Shown: positions 23,529 to 38,500 of the stretch, piece after piece
Layout of the letters: every line of letters begins with the position of its first letter
Numbering within the stretch: the stretch's first letter is position 1
Source of the DNA: Nepenthes gracilis
Lineage: Eukaryota; Streptophyta; Magnoliopsida; Caryophyllales; Nepenthaceae
Assembly (NCBI GenBank): GCA_033239525.1
Contig: BSYO01000003.1
Coordinates: forward strand, 7,496,001 to 7,560,000
DNA: 64,000 nt
Direction of reading: 5' to 3'
The notes under the pieces: model-generated
The model's database searches: none
What the model saw: the letters and a program-made list of their open reading frames with translations, nothing else
What the model was told of the DNA's origin: nothing
Position numbers and translations under genes: made by a program

Positions 23529-26500
23529 ATGGGTAGAGGGAGAGTTGAGCTGAAGAGGATTGAGAACAAGATAAACAGGCAAGTAACCTTTGCAAAAAGG
23601 AGGAGTGGTCTGCTCAAGAAGGCTTATGAGCTCTCCGTTCTTTGTGATGCTGAGGTTGCTCTCATCATCTTCTCCAACCGCGGCAAGCTCTATGAGTTCT
23701 GCAGCAGTAGTAGGTATATACTTTTCCCCCATCTTTACTCTCTCTCTCTCTCTCTCTCTCTGTCTCCCTCTCTAAATCAGTATCGTTTTTCTCACTTTTT
23801 TGGTCATTTTTCAGATGATATCTGTTTCTTCTGTGTTGTTTTGCTTATTTCGTTTGATTATATTAGCCTATCTGGATGGTTCTAAGATTTACCTTGCATC
23901 TACTGCCCCTTTTCTATACTTCTGACTGGATTTCCAGAAGAGAAAAAAATGGGAAAAAAAATGAAAGGGTTTCAATTAGCTTTGAGATTTGATTCCCTAT
24001 GTCTGATTCTGAGAGTGTTTTTACTCTAATTTCTTTGTGATCTAATTTCCTATCCTGGTTATTCAAGATCTGGGTCAGGATTTGCAAAACTCTTTTCATT
24101 TGGCTCTATTAGGAGTACAAAGAGTCTGAGCGATAAAAAATATGGGAGATTCTCCAATACAGTTCATCATATTTAGATCTTCTGCATGCATTTTTATGTG
24201 AACTCCTCTTTCTTCCTGAACTTTTTTGGGAGTTAAAATAGGAGTTTTTATCAGTAAAAATCGAGTACTTAAAACTGGATTTTTAGGGTTTTTAGTAACT
24301 ACTACCTACAGAAGCCAGAATAAGATGTTATTTTGAGTTCGGAAGCACCAGCTTCAGGATTCTGGATTAAATGTTTCTACAGCTAACATACTTTTTCTAT
24401 CATATGGTTGATGCTCAAAACAACAGTCTTTTACTAACATTTCTTAAAAAGAATTTTTGCTTACTTTTTTTCTCTTTGCAATTTTTTGTTCTTATTTTTG
24501 GGCTGAGTATGTCGAAAAGCCACAAATTTTGGGTTCCTAAGTAGGAAAAAATTGACCTTGGATGCTAAGTTTCCGATCCTAAAATTAGAATTAACTTAAA
24601 ATTGTACCCAAAGATCATTTGTTTTAATTAACCAACATAAACACAACACAATATGTCAGAATACAAACTTATAATAAATACCATTAACTTGTCCAAATAG
24701 TAATATAATAACTAAACACAAGATATAAAAATCACACTAAAAATAGCTCCAAAACTTAACAATTACTTGACATAAAACCATAAATAAGAAAATATCCTAA
24801 TCTAAACATCATAGTATTACAAACTTTCACAATTTACTGAACTTAAATGTTATCGTCAACTAGTAGCTATATATTGACATAGTCGAAACAACTATTATTG
24901 GTTGCTAATTGAATGTCTAAAGTACAATGAAATCTCTAATATATTTGAAAAAATTATTCTCCAAAAGCTTCGTCATAATCCCAAAACGTTTTATAAGTTC
25001 ATTTAGATCTATAAATTTAAAAGGTTAGCAAATAAATTGCAAGAATAGGAATTAAGAATTTATAATTATATACATGGATATATTGAATAAAACATATGAA
25101 AATGAAAATCATAATCAAAACTTGAAATACCAATGATATCAAATTTTTTATAAAGTATGCAGAAATCGTATATAATAATCGAATACACCAAAAATTGTGC
25201 ATACGTAGAAATTATGCTAAAATCGTATGATTTGATAAAATCATTTGACATATGAAAATTGGATAATACGTTTGAAAATATGAAACATACAAAAATTGCA
25301 ATAACATATAAAGAATAAGAATCAGCAATGATCTCACTAATAATAGTTAAATATGAAAATTTAAAATATGATTCTTCCTATAAAGCCAAATGCTATATAC
25401 CACTATTCATGATTTGTGGGTGGGTCAACTACATCTTATTTTTTATAGTCTGAGTCAAACTTTACTTTTTTAATCTGTGAATGTTAATTTTAACCTTTAA
25501 ATTGCAAATAATTTATAAGAATATGTCTGAATATATTCTTTTATTTTATTACAATAATCCTTATTTAGTCAAAATTTAAAAATTTATATAAAATATGAAT
25601 ATCCACTTATTTTTTTTCATTTTGAAAAAACTAATTATTTACATAAAAATCAAAGTAGAAGTTTTGTTATTTTTTTTTATAAATATATGACATGCAGAAA
25701 AAATAATATAAGAATTATTAACATGTGAAAATTTAAGTGTAAAAATTTATGACATACAAAACTAAAATTATAAAAAATTTAACATAATTTATATTATTTT
25801 AATAATTTCTTGTAAATTAAAAACATACATAAATAAATATGTAGAAATTAAAAGCATACTGAAATACACGTATGAATTTAGTGACATGTAAGAATATTTA
25901 TACTAAAAATTTAATATTTAAATATGATTTGCATAATTTAAAACTTATACTTTAGAAAATTTTATGAAATGAGAATAAATTTGCATGCATATAAAGTATA
26001 ATTAATTTAAGTAAGAAAGTATTACATGTATGAGCATTTGAGCAAAAAAAAAAAAATACTTCAAGATTTTAAAAAAGATCATTAAAAAAGGAAAAAAATT
26101 AGATACATTTGTCTTCATTTAAATTTACTAAATTGAGCTTAAATTCTCGTTAAATTCACATTTTCTATACTTTTCTTTCTTCCTCTATCTCTTTTCCTCT
26201 TTTCTTTCAATCTTCCCTCAAAATTAGCAAAAAAATGAGTAAAAACCGGCCAAAAAATTTATTTGTAAGAAATTGATATATGTGCAGCTAGTCAAACTCA
26301 GTTTAGATGCATAGGCGAAGTCAATATTGCGCAAGAGTGCTTAATATTCATGTATTAGAAATCAACATTTTGGTCTAAATATACAAAAACATGGCTCGAG
26401 TGCATCTCAAATTGTTCATGTGTGGGGTTAATTGCATGTTGGGCACTAGTTAGTTTAATTTATTTTAATTTAATACTTAATTTTTGATCCAGATTTAAAA

Positions 26501-29500
26501 TTAATATTAAAAAAATTTATCGATGAAATTAAATTTAAGACTATTAAAGTAATTTCTAGGATTTACACCGCAGCAAAATTTTAACACTTGCTATTCTATG
26601 GGATTTTCCATTCCCAAAAACTCCATTTTTGAAAAGGAAAATATTTATGGTAAAAATGATTAAAGACATAACTAAATTGTATATTTTCTCAAATCTATTT
26701 TTCCCCCTTTGCTCGAATTTTCTTGACTTCAAGTAGAGCATATACCACATAATCTTAAGTTCTAGCGCCGTTGTCTTCTCAATAATTGATTTCATTAATG
26801 TTTGTATATCTCCAACAATAAACAAAACTAAAGATTGAAAATATACTAACCACCAAAAAAAAGAGGCTTAATGATTATTAAGCTCAATGTTGATGTAATA
26901 GCATTCCCGTACATAAAAATAGTTTTGATAAATATTTATGAATCTGCCACAAAATTTTAAAACGAAAAAGTTCATTCGATTTTTCTTATGTTTTCTTAAT
27001 TAATTGGTATTTACATGTTGATATAGACAGACCTCTTTATAAAATGAAAAACTCCATTAATATTTTTAAATCTGTAAAAATTCTAGATAGTTGCTCAATT
27101 CACTGGAGTGGAAGCTCTTGACATTTTAATTCTTTTATTTTTTTTTGGGTTCATTAGCAAGATCAGGTCTTACAATTTTTTATCCTTTAGAAAAATGTCC
27201 TGTTGGCAGAAATTGTCCATGGGGCTTTAGAAGACACATTAATTGCCTGATGCATGTTTTAGACTAATAAATATGATGAGTTATTTATTAGCTTTATGTA
27301 CTTAAGAAGATTCAATTGTAGATCGTTCTGATATTTGATTTACGGATACATAGAGATAAATTTATTATTATCAGAGTCTTTCAAGGTCAAGATATATGCA
27401 TATATGTATGTTTAGTGATACACAGAGAAACTAGTTTTGGTTATTAGGTGATTGTTGAAGAATGGATTTTATAGCCCTCTTTACATGTTTCACCATTATG
27501 GTCATTGATTTTACATTCCATATACTTAATTCCCTATTTTGTATAAAATTTCTAGAAATTTGAATTGTTGACATATGGTCAATGAGGCCGTGATATCACA
27601 ACATAGTGCACCTGAAAACATAAACTGTTAGAGCATTTATATATGTTTGTTTAAATAATTATAAAATTATAAATATAGCCATTTAAGCTATAAAAGATAT
27701 CATATTAGACTGTTAAAAGTATAAATTTTTTTAGATTTCTTAAAGCGTAGATTTTATAAGTAGAATAATTTAGTTTAGGCATTCTAAATTTTGGTAACTA
27801 TGTGTTATCGAAGACGTTAGATTTATTCTCTCCCATCTCTTTTTTTATTCTCCCACTTGTGCGGTTTTTTCGCGCTCTCTTTCTCTCTCTCTCTTTTTTT
27901 TTTATACTCATCATTCTCTTTGTAGTCGCCACTGTTGTCATTCATTTTAATTCTAATTTACATTATCTTCACACCAAAAATATATATTTATTTCTTAAAA
28001 ATATGTATTTTTTAGAAAATATTATTGATAAATAGAATTTGAATGTTGATCGATATATTAAAAATATACATTCAATAATTTTTAAAATTATTTAATTAGT
28101 ATAAACGATCAATATATATAATCAAATATTTCATATGAATTATAGCAATTATCTAAATTTAGAACAATGGTATATATAGTCCAATTTAGATATTTTAAAG
28201 AGATTATCTAATATAAATACTCTTAGAAGCCATCACCTCGTGCGACAGATATAGTGAAAGTGCTTGTGGAGAGGGGTATCTATATTCACATTAATATATT
28301 TAGCAATATGCAAATTTAGGGGATCATGAAATTTTGAAAGCTGCTTTCTACTTGCAATTTCTGTGGGCAGTTCGAAGAGTTATTAATGTCTGAGTTATTC
28401 CCAAGGGCATATAGTGGAAGGAGACAAGCCAAGAGACATTGTGTGGGATTAGCAAGCAATCTTATCAATAAAGGAACCTTTTCATTTGGTCATGCTATTA
28501 GACTTAATAACGCCTTGCTACACTTTCATATTTACGGTGTTAGATATTTTACCCGCACAAAGATATCAAGGCAGGCTAATAAGCCGGTGGAGAAATGTAA
28601 AATGCTAATCTTATCCTTATGTGGGTTTATTAACAAGGGATTAGGAATGATACTCTCCCCTTTTCCAACCCCTACACAAAATTTGGACTAAAGATTTACG
28701 CACAGTCAGATAGCTTTAAGAAAGTCTTGACTTAAGGCATGGTGATGCAATCTTACTACAAATTGCACTAAAATTGAGTAAGTGAAATGAAGGAAGAATA
28801 TGTAATGATTGGAAATTAATGGTGGGAAAGGGGAAAAGTTGAAGTAAATGCCAATTAATGCTCCCTAACTGCAAAATGTATGATAAAGTCAGGGAGAATG
28901 TTTTAAGATGGATGACAAAGCTCAAGCACAATTGCGATAGATGATGAGACTCCTTTACTTTGATTCTCATTTTTTTTTTTTGTTTTTGGTTGTCAAAAGT
29001 CTTAGGCGAAAGCAGTGCCTCTGAGAATCTTAACATTTGAGAAGAAGCAGCTGAAGATTATAAGATATTTTATATATTCTTATATCAGGATCAATCAAAA
29101 CCACAAGAGTTCTCAAAAGAGGGAAGAAATTTTAGTAGCATATTTAAATTTTGTTTTTCATAGTCATCTTTCAATGATTTAATAAAAAATAATTGATTGG
29201 GATATCCTACTCATATATAATGATTTTACGGTTCAAAAATGCTTTGTTGTCTAACTACAATTTGTAAAAGAGATTATGACTATAAAATAGACCATTCAAA
29301 ATTCACATTTAAAGACTACTGATCAACGAGTCTTTTTGGTATAATGTTAAAAATTTTAATATTTAATATTAGTCTGTTATGCTATTATTCAACTATAACT
29401 ATTACACTTTTACTTCTTTTTTCTACGATAATAATCACTTATTTGATTACTTTCCTTTGATCGGGCTTGAGAATAAAGACAATCCCATGGAATATGCAAA

Positions 29501-32500
29501 AGTCACTATAATTAGAAAAAAATATACTTATATTGGTTGACGGTTGATGAGGGTCATTGAGGACCAGAACTTTGATTATAGAAGCATGGAAATAGTATCC
29601 AACCAACCAAGACAAACATATATTCCTATTTCCTTATTTTGTAGTATCCTACTCCAATTAGTTAAATGGTAGCTAATTGTCCTAGATTTGTCATGCATGC
29701 AGTCAATTGTCCTACTCCAATTAATAGTATCCTATTCCAAATGTAGTATCCTACATTTGATTTTGTCTTACAAAATCAAACTCTAACACTAATTATAAAA
29801 AAATGAACGAACTCCTGGTTCATGATGCGAAGAAAACCCTAACTAAGATGCACCATGATTCTGACTATATGCCCTAGTATTGGTACATGCATGCCTTGCC
29901 CTTCAAAGAGCCATCCATATATACTTAATTCATTATTACTTGTGAATTCTTCTCTACCTTTCTAAGCTTGCTATTTGATATTAGAGATGTGCCTTCTTTT
30001 ATATTGTTATGATTTCTATTTAATTATGATAGACATGGTTATAATTTTAGGGGTAACTATATTTGTGTTTGTTTAAGTTTTTAAAAAAATTATTCTTTTT
30101 TGATATTTAAATTATGAGAATTTGAATATAGAATCTTATTTAATTGTATTCTTTAAAGAGTAAATAATTTTTAAAATTGTGCATGAACATATGTACATGT
30201 TGAAAAAGCATATAGTAAGAAAAGGCCACCACACCATAGATCAAAATATAACAATTAAGAATGGCATTTCCAATGTTTGAACCCCAAATTGTTTGTTTTT
30301 TATGGACTCTCATTGGCTCCAAAATGGGCACTTTTTATGGATTTAATTACTTTACCTTTCATTAAAACATGGTTCATAAGCTAATTAATCAGAGAACGAT
30401 CATTTTAAAGTATCGTCAAGTTTAAAAACTAAGTTATTAGTGTTTCTTAAATGTATTTTCACTAAATTAATTTAAGCTAATAAGACTTAAGAATTGTTTT
30501 GAACTAAAAGTTTAAATACGGAGAGATGTGGCTTTTATGATCAATGTGGAGAGCTGAAAGTTTTGGAGGTGTTTCCTAACCAACGACCAGTCTTGCGATG
30601 TAGGAGCAAACAAACGTTTCTTTATTTCCTTGATAACATTTCTTCTCTTGTCATTTGTACATTTGTTGGTAAGATTAATTTTCCTATGTGATAAGCTAAC
30701 TTCCTAGGTCTTAAAGTATATCTGATCATAGTTTAGAGTCTTACTTCTGTATATTATTTATTATCTGTATACTTGTTATTACTTAACCATGAAATTGGTT
30801 TAAGCTGTGTTTGACAACTTAAAAATAGGTTAAATTGTTAGTTAACATCATAAGAATAGACTTTTATAAAGCTATTATTTCAAAGTGTTAATTCTCAAAA
30901 AAGCTAATCTTTAGTTTTTGTTGTTGCATGTTTGTTCATCCTTACTAATGTGTTTTTGGTTTGGAGTCATCCTTCACTGTTATACCTCCCAATGCCCATG
31001 TGTGGGGGTTGATCCTTGGTGCTAGCTAAGCTAGTGGGTTGACCTTATGATGCAGTCCAAGTTAAGACAATTAGTGATGACATGGAAAATAAGTGGTGAC
31101 ACAGCCACTTGGATGAGGTGACACTTCGTTAAGAATCCAACATACAACCACTAAATAATAAAAGAGGAATTGAAAGATAAGATTTTTATTAAGGAGTATC
31201 CCTGGGATGTCATACCCCTTTTTAGGGCACTCCCTTAGACGTTTGTAGGAATGATTGGCAGTGGTAAAAATCTAAACAACTTAAGTATACCTTGTTAGAT
31301 AAATTTAAACATTTAATTTATAAATATAAGATCATATTGCTATTTCCTCAAATTTTATTGTCATTTTATATTCAAAAAGTTTTATGATAACTCTACTTTT
31401 TTGATTTGATGGATTCCATAATGATCTTTTTTTAAATATGTCAACTTATTCTTCAATAATTAACTTTGGACTTTTTTATTATTCAGTTCTCTTTCAAAAT
31501 TACTTCTCTATTTTTCAATTTGTATTAATTAATATAAGAGCTATGATGGGGTTGCAGAAGAGGGTGATATCCTGGAACTTGTGAAAAGAAATGTGATATT
31601 TGTGATATCAAGATATACAAATTAAGAAGGTAAGTCCAATATTTACAATAAAATCTCAAGTGCATGGAGGCTAAGCGATGACATGCATGTCCTACTAATA
31701 TGATTCACGATAAACCAGTGATGACAATGATTTGTGCCATGGGGACAGCCACTTGGTTTCCGCAGAGGATGATGTCCCCACCATTTTTCCTTGAAGTGAA
31801 TACTCAAATTATCAAGAATCAAAAAATTAGAATATTGAGAACATGAAGTTTGAAAGAAAAACTTAGAGACGATGAAATTAGAATACTGATTGGATGAATA
31901 TCGAGAACCACAAAATTAGAATATTGATTAGATAAATATGGTTTAATTTATTTTTGTACTCAAAGAGTTGACAAATCTAGTAAATGTAGAAATTGTGGTG
32001 AGAGAATAACAAATTTGGTAATAAAATAACAAAATTTAACGTCGAAAAAATATTTAAAAAAGAACTTAAACAAAAGCTTTTACCTGAAAGTTCATGCAAT
32101 ACTAATTTCTAAAACTATATAATTGCGATTAATGTGACTTGTCCATTGAAGAGTACACGAAAGAGTTCGAGTAACTCATAACTTATTACGAGATGTGGAA
32201 ACTAGAAGAGCAATTTAATTCTCAGTACCACAGGGGCTTCAAGGGAGATCTAGAATGTGTTGAATATACAACTATATTAACTTTTTATAGATGCCCAAAG
32301 TTGGCTACAAATATAGAGAAACAACTCAAAGAAACCTACAATGTTATCAAAGGTTTTGCTAAATCAATCCAACCAAGAGTTTCCTTAATCAAATGGCCCT
32401 AGTGGCCCATACACTCAGCTCTAACAAGAGAAGCCCAAACTGCTCTGAATCTCACTCAATCAAAATTGGTAAGCACCTTCATTAGGTGTTTCAAATATCA

Positions 32501-35500
32501 AGAAATTTACCACATTCTTTCAATTCAGCCGATTCGCTAACAATTGATCTTGTGGAGGAACAAGAGCAAGTAGATGAAGAACCAAATAAAGAGAAGGCTC
32601 CAAAAGACATCACCTATACGGATAAAGAAGAACTTATTGCAATTTGGCATAGTATCAAAACCAAAATTCTTCATGGCAATGCATTCGATTGGAGGTGAAA
32701 TAATATCCTTCATACTTGACACATAATATATCAAATGGTATGTGGTCTCATCATAGATAGTTAAAATTGTACTAATATTGTGTTCACTATTGTGATAAAC
32801 AAACTTGAGATACCGACATAGGATCACCCAATGCCATATCAATTTTAATGGCTATGCCTAGGTAACAAGACACAAGTGGACAAGAAATACTTGTTTATCT
32901 TTTTTGAGAAAATATTGTTTAAACCCATGGATATCTAGAGGGGTGAGTAGGTATTTCTTCACCAAAAATATAAATTAATAATTTATAATTTTGATACACG
33001 TAAAAAAATCACTTTTCTATATGCTTAAACTAAATCATCACCAATATCATGCGTATAATATTAATAAAATGTAAAAAATGAGAGGTCATAATATTTTGAT
33101 GATGAAAAAAAAAAAAAAAACTTAAACAACTTATTCATAGAGAAGAATTCTTTCAACTATAAGTGGCCAACTAAAAATTTATTATATAAGAAAAGCCAAT
33201 TTATAAACTAATAGAAAGAAGAGTTAAACCTTCTAATCAACTAAACTGAAATATATGACTGTCTAAGATCCTCATTTGATCTATAGATCTTTAGCTATTC
33301 ATACTTTTTCTAATTTTTTCAAGTGAATTTCAAGTTAATTAAATTCTTATAACTAACACATGTTTCAAATTTACACATGATCAAATACAGAAACTCCATA
33401 GATTACAATCTAATAATTTTATGGTTTATTTTTCAATCAAATACCAAATCACATGATAACAAAGTACTTATTTTAGTAGGAGCTCTCAAGAAAAAAAACA
33501 ATGGCTCTCTCAATGTTCATAGTTTATCTATTGGATGCTCAATAAGGGCTTGCTTGAATTTCATACTCACTTTCTGTCTTTTTCACATACTTAGTATGTT
33601 TAATATGTATATGAATTTTGTAAAAAAGATTTCAGTCAAAGCAATTGAGTAAAGTGTATAATGGGCAAAAGCTGTATTTCCATTTGAACTAAAGTTTTGC
33701 GAACATTGTGCAAAGTACGTACTAGCCTTTCGCTTGAGCTTCTGTTGCATAAACAAATTTTGGTTCTAATCTAAAACTCTATAAGTTGAGCTATTATCTT
33801 ACGGATAACATATTGTTAGTCCCTAGATACAATTTAAGCTCTTATCCGGTGGGCTTAGTATATAGTCGTAAGAGCTTGTGGTCATGTATTTGACAACTTA
33901 TAAATATGTATTGAATTGATCTACAGTTTCACTCAAATTTTAATCATATGAGGATCATGCACATTTGCACGAGCCAATGCTTGTATTATAAATTATCTTT
34001 TTAGTTTAATTATATATGAACCTTAAACTTATGTTTATAGGCAATTTATGAGATGATAAATTTAAAATATAGTTCAATACCACAAAATTCACTAATATTG
34101 AAGATGGACCTAAAATTTTGATTGGAAAGGGTTGTAAGATGAGGTCCTATACAATGTCATACCCATGAATGCTTGCTATCTCATTCTTGGAAAACCTTTG
34201 TAATATAACTAAACATCCACTCACGATAGTTTTACTAACATGCATTTATTTGTGAAAGATAAAAAAATGTCACTTTGGCCCCTATATTTTATTTGAAAAT
34301 TTCAAAAGCTAATAATGGTGGGAATATACTTATGTGATCTTCGGATGTCAACCAAGTTTTAAAAGAAATCAAAAATCATTGTGACTGAGATGCCTGGTTG
34401 GATCCGGCTGAACACCCAGCCATAATCCGTCACTATTTGGTGGATATTTGATCTTACTCCAAATGATCTACCGCCCGGATTAACTCTCCTAATGGATATA
34501 TAAGATTGCAATGATTTTGTTTCAAAATCTATGATTCCATATAGAAGAGCATATGGGTGAATTCTAAAGATCATGAAGAGTTACTTCACTATCCTAATCA
34601 AAAATCACTAATAAGAGGACTAGCTCTTAACGAAAGGGCTAATCTATGAGCCTTAGCAATTTGACTATCCTTACTTTACTTGTTTTATAGAAAAACAGCA
34701 GATGGCTTACATGTATTGATCATAGGGCTGTTAATAAAATCACCATTAAGCACGGATTCCCTTTTCCTCTGTTGGATGGCCTAATGAACCAACTTCATGA
34801 CTTGGTTGTCATCTTACAGATAAATCTATAGAGTGGTTTACATCAAATCTAGAAAAAGGACGGTGATAAGCGGAAGATCGCTTTCAAGACGTAGGATGAA
34901 TTATACGAGTGGATGGTCATGTGTTTCGAGTTACTAACACCCCAAATACTACTATGAGATTTATAAATCATGTCGTCAAATATTTTATTTAGCATTTTAT
35001 GGTGATATACTTTTATGGTATTTTGAATTTTAGAAATGATGAAACAGAACACTGAGAGCACCTCCGATAGACCTTCTGAGCTCTCCTGGAACAATTGCTC
35101 TATGAAAATTTCGCCAAGTGTCATTTCTTTTCTAAAACTCTTATTTTTATGGTTTTATTGTATCAAATTAGGGGATAAAGGTGAATCTGACTAAAGTCGA
35201 GGCAATTTTAGGTTGGCCGACAACAACAATGCAAGAAATTCAAAGTTTTAAAAGGTTTGACTTCTTTCTACCATTGATTCATTAAAAGTTTTAGCGCCAT
35301 GGCAACTCCCATAAATAGATGTTTTAAGGAAAATTCATGGAAGTGGACAATGTAGGCCAGCACAAGCTTTACTCAGCTAAAACATTTCCTCACAATGGCC
35401 CATCTTAGTGCTTCCCGATTCCAACAAAGTACTCGAAGTTGATCTTGGCATTGGTGTGGATTTTGGTCAAGAAGGAAGACCCATTGTGTGTTTTAACTAT

Positions 35501-38500
35501 AAATTTAATATATCTTATAAGAAGAATAACAATTACAATAAATAATTCTATATTATTGTATGCGTTCTCGAGCATTAGACTCACTACTGATTACCAAAAG
35601 AATTTATTCTCTTCTTTGATCTGTTGTCAACAACTAATTAAAACTTTAAGATATGCTACTTGCGCTGAATTACTTCAACACTATGACTTTATTATTTGGC
35701 ATAAATTCGGAGCCCAAAACAAAATGAGTGATGCTTTAAGCTAGTAAAATCCTCAATTTTCTATTTTACACATTAAAATTATTGGTTTGAAGTGCTCAAC
35801 AGCTTGTACAAGGGTGCTTAATTCTTTGGCAAACTTGCTGTGGAATGTGTGGTTGGTATAGTCAAGCAACCTTTGCCGATCAATGGATCTCTCGTTGGAG
35901 AAGGCTTTGTGTCCTTAATGTTCTTTAAAGTATGCAATCTTGCAAGAAATAGATTGGAATATTTAGACTAGAAAAGACTTTAACATTTACACAATAAATG
36001 ATCTTTTAGTAAAAAATGATTCGAGATATAAAAAATTCTATCTAGAAGTGTAGGATGTGTCATGTGTTCAAAACTCATAGCAAAAACACAAGGTTGTATA
36101 CACCCCTTCCGTTTGACACAACTATTTAAAAATATGTAAATATTCATTTTGTACTCAAACTACCACGAACATAACAAAACAAGAACATTATTATAGTGGT
36201 AGTTGATCGGTTTTCAAAGATAGCGTATTTTGTTCCCATATAATAAAACGCTAGATGTTGCCAATATTACTAATTTATACTTTTGTGAGATAGTTATGTT
36301 TGATAGAGTTTCAAAGAGGATTAAATTGAATAGAGGACTTTAAGTTCATAAGGCATTCTTATTATAGAAGAAATAGGCACCCATCTTAAGTTTTGTATGT
36401 CCTTCCACCCATAAACAAAAGGACAAACGGAGATTTCAACCAAAGCCTTAGAAATATATTAAGAAGCATTGTTGGAAAAAATATCAGACAATGAGAGTTG
36501 GTGCTTACGCATGACAAATATAGAGTCAATCCACTAGAAGGACTTCATTTGATGTGGTTTCAAAAAAATCTTATTAGCCAGGTTCGATTTTATTCTAATC
36601 TCATTGCCGTTAGCTTTTAGTGAAGAAGCTAAAACCTGAGCTCAATAAAAAATATGTATTCCAATATCCAATAGACCATAATTAAACAAATTACTAAGCT
36701 TAAAAATTAAGTAAACAAGTACCAATAGATACAAGAATTCAAGGAAGGCAATCTAGCATGGATTCATTTGCAAAATGGATGGTTTCTTATTCGGTGATTT
36801 GTTAAGCTCCACCCACATGAAAATAACCCACTCAAGGTCCTTATGAAGATTAGTGACAATTCATATGAAGTAAAGCTTTCAAAAAAGTATGGTATATTAC
36901 CGATACTTAAAAATGTCAATCTCTAAATATATTTTAAAGAATTTAACTTGAGGACAAGCTCTCTTCACCCTGAAAAGAATGATATAGTCCAAATTAATGA
37001 TAATCTTTTTAATGACGATGTGGCAAATAATAGTGGTAATATAGCCACTTAAGATGGGCTGACACTTTGCATTACGAATCCAACATACAACCACTTTATT
37101 AATAGCCTCCCTAGGGCATCATGTCCCTTCCTTAGGCCCCCTTACCTAGCTGTAGGAAGGATTGGATATAGAGAATATAAAGACAACTCAAGTGTAGCTT
37201 GTTAGATAAGCTTAAACAATGAATATATAGATGTAGTATCATTTCTTTAAGTTTAAATACATTAAATTTTATTATTAACTTATATTTAAAATCTTCAAAG
37301 AGATTTGGTTTATACCAAGTCAATATTCTTTTTGCATATATCAACATGTTCTTTAATAATTAATTTTGAACTTTTTCGTGTTTCAATTTTTTTCAAAATC
37401 CTTCTCCATGTTTAAATTTGTATCACCAAGTGCTATCCAATTGTAATTATCTTATATTCTTATTGCCATATTACTATTCACCAAAGTCTTTGTGCCTATA
37501 ACATCTCTATGATTTACTTATTTATTTATTTGCGCTAGTGTCGATAATACAATCAATATGACCATGAAACACTCTGAAAATGACCATTTTTAAACCCTAT
37601 ATAGGTGGATTTTAATCTCAGGACCTTATCAACTACATTAATTAGCACATACTTTTCCATTTTATCTTTAATATATAGAGCAATCAATATATATATATAT
37701 ATGGAAACATTATGTCTATTAGGCTCATCTCCCGTAGTATTATCTCATCAGGATATTTAATACACTGAAAATGAAACTAGTTGAACTCTGTAGAGGAATT
37801 TTCAGCTATTCAGTAAGACCCACTTCTGTTTTTCAGCTTTCTTAAACCTGCATTACACATCAAACTGTGGCTTCTTCTTCTTCTTCGGGTCATATCATAC
37901 TTGATCGTAAGAGTAATGATAATAAACGATCAGGCTGGTTTTCAAGTAAGAGGTTGTTGTTGGGTAATTAAACCCAGTCGTGCTGCCATGTTCTCATTTA
38001 GTGTTTTCTTAAGATGGATGTATGTATTGATGTCTTTCATTTAGCATGTATTACGATGGATACATAAAAAAAGAAACTTCAAATGATAAATGTTCCTAAG
38101 TAACTGGGTGAGTCGGAAAGTTCGTTTTGAGTTAATACAAAAACGTATGTGGGATACTGTGTTTTATCATCCTCTCTATCAAACGATTTGTGCAACGCAG
38201 TTGCTCAAGGGTTTCTTAATTTAGGTTTTTTTTTGGAGATAAATAGGAAACAAATTAGACAGTGGAGGAATTCATTTAATATGTTATTGTGGGCTTGTTA
38301 AAAGCAGGAGGAAAACAAGGCACCAACCAAGGTCTTCAACTATGAAATCAACCCAATTTGATCAGAATCTAAGTCTAGCTTCCGATGAAATACTTTAGAG
38401 GGTTACAACCCAAATCAAATATAATATATATTATAAAGTTGTCAAGATACCACAAGAATCCTAAATTTGTATATAAATCGAGCTTAATCTGCTCGTAGCA

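Larger units (their letters stand above)
31048..37425 (+). mobile_element. Decayed Ty3/gypsy retrotransposon inside SEP intron 1
   Basis: Two similar 450-480 bp flanks share the block AATCCAACATACAACCACT, a CCCTTAG/CCTTAGG pair, and CTTGTTAGATAA followed by TAAAC. The left flank is followed by a decayed Met-tRNA primer site (TAATATAAGAGC, 31530-31541, against TGGTATCAGAGC). Gypsy-type reverse transcriptase, RNase H and integrase remnants follow in that order. The right flank is preceded by a purine run at 36971-36979. Target duplications at the proposed ends do not match, so the exact ends are approximate. It is transcribed in the same sense as the host gene. The many lesions make it much older than the other elements here. 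Confidence 0.8.

Noticed and set aside
28386..28691. 101-codon frame in SEP intron 1
   Set aside because: No domain or family resemblance; consistent with chance in intronic DNA.
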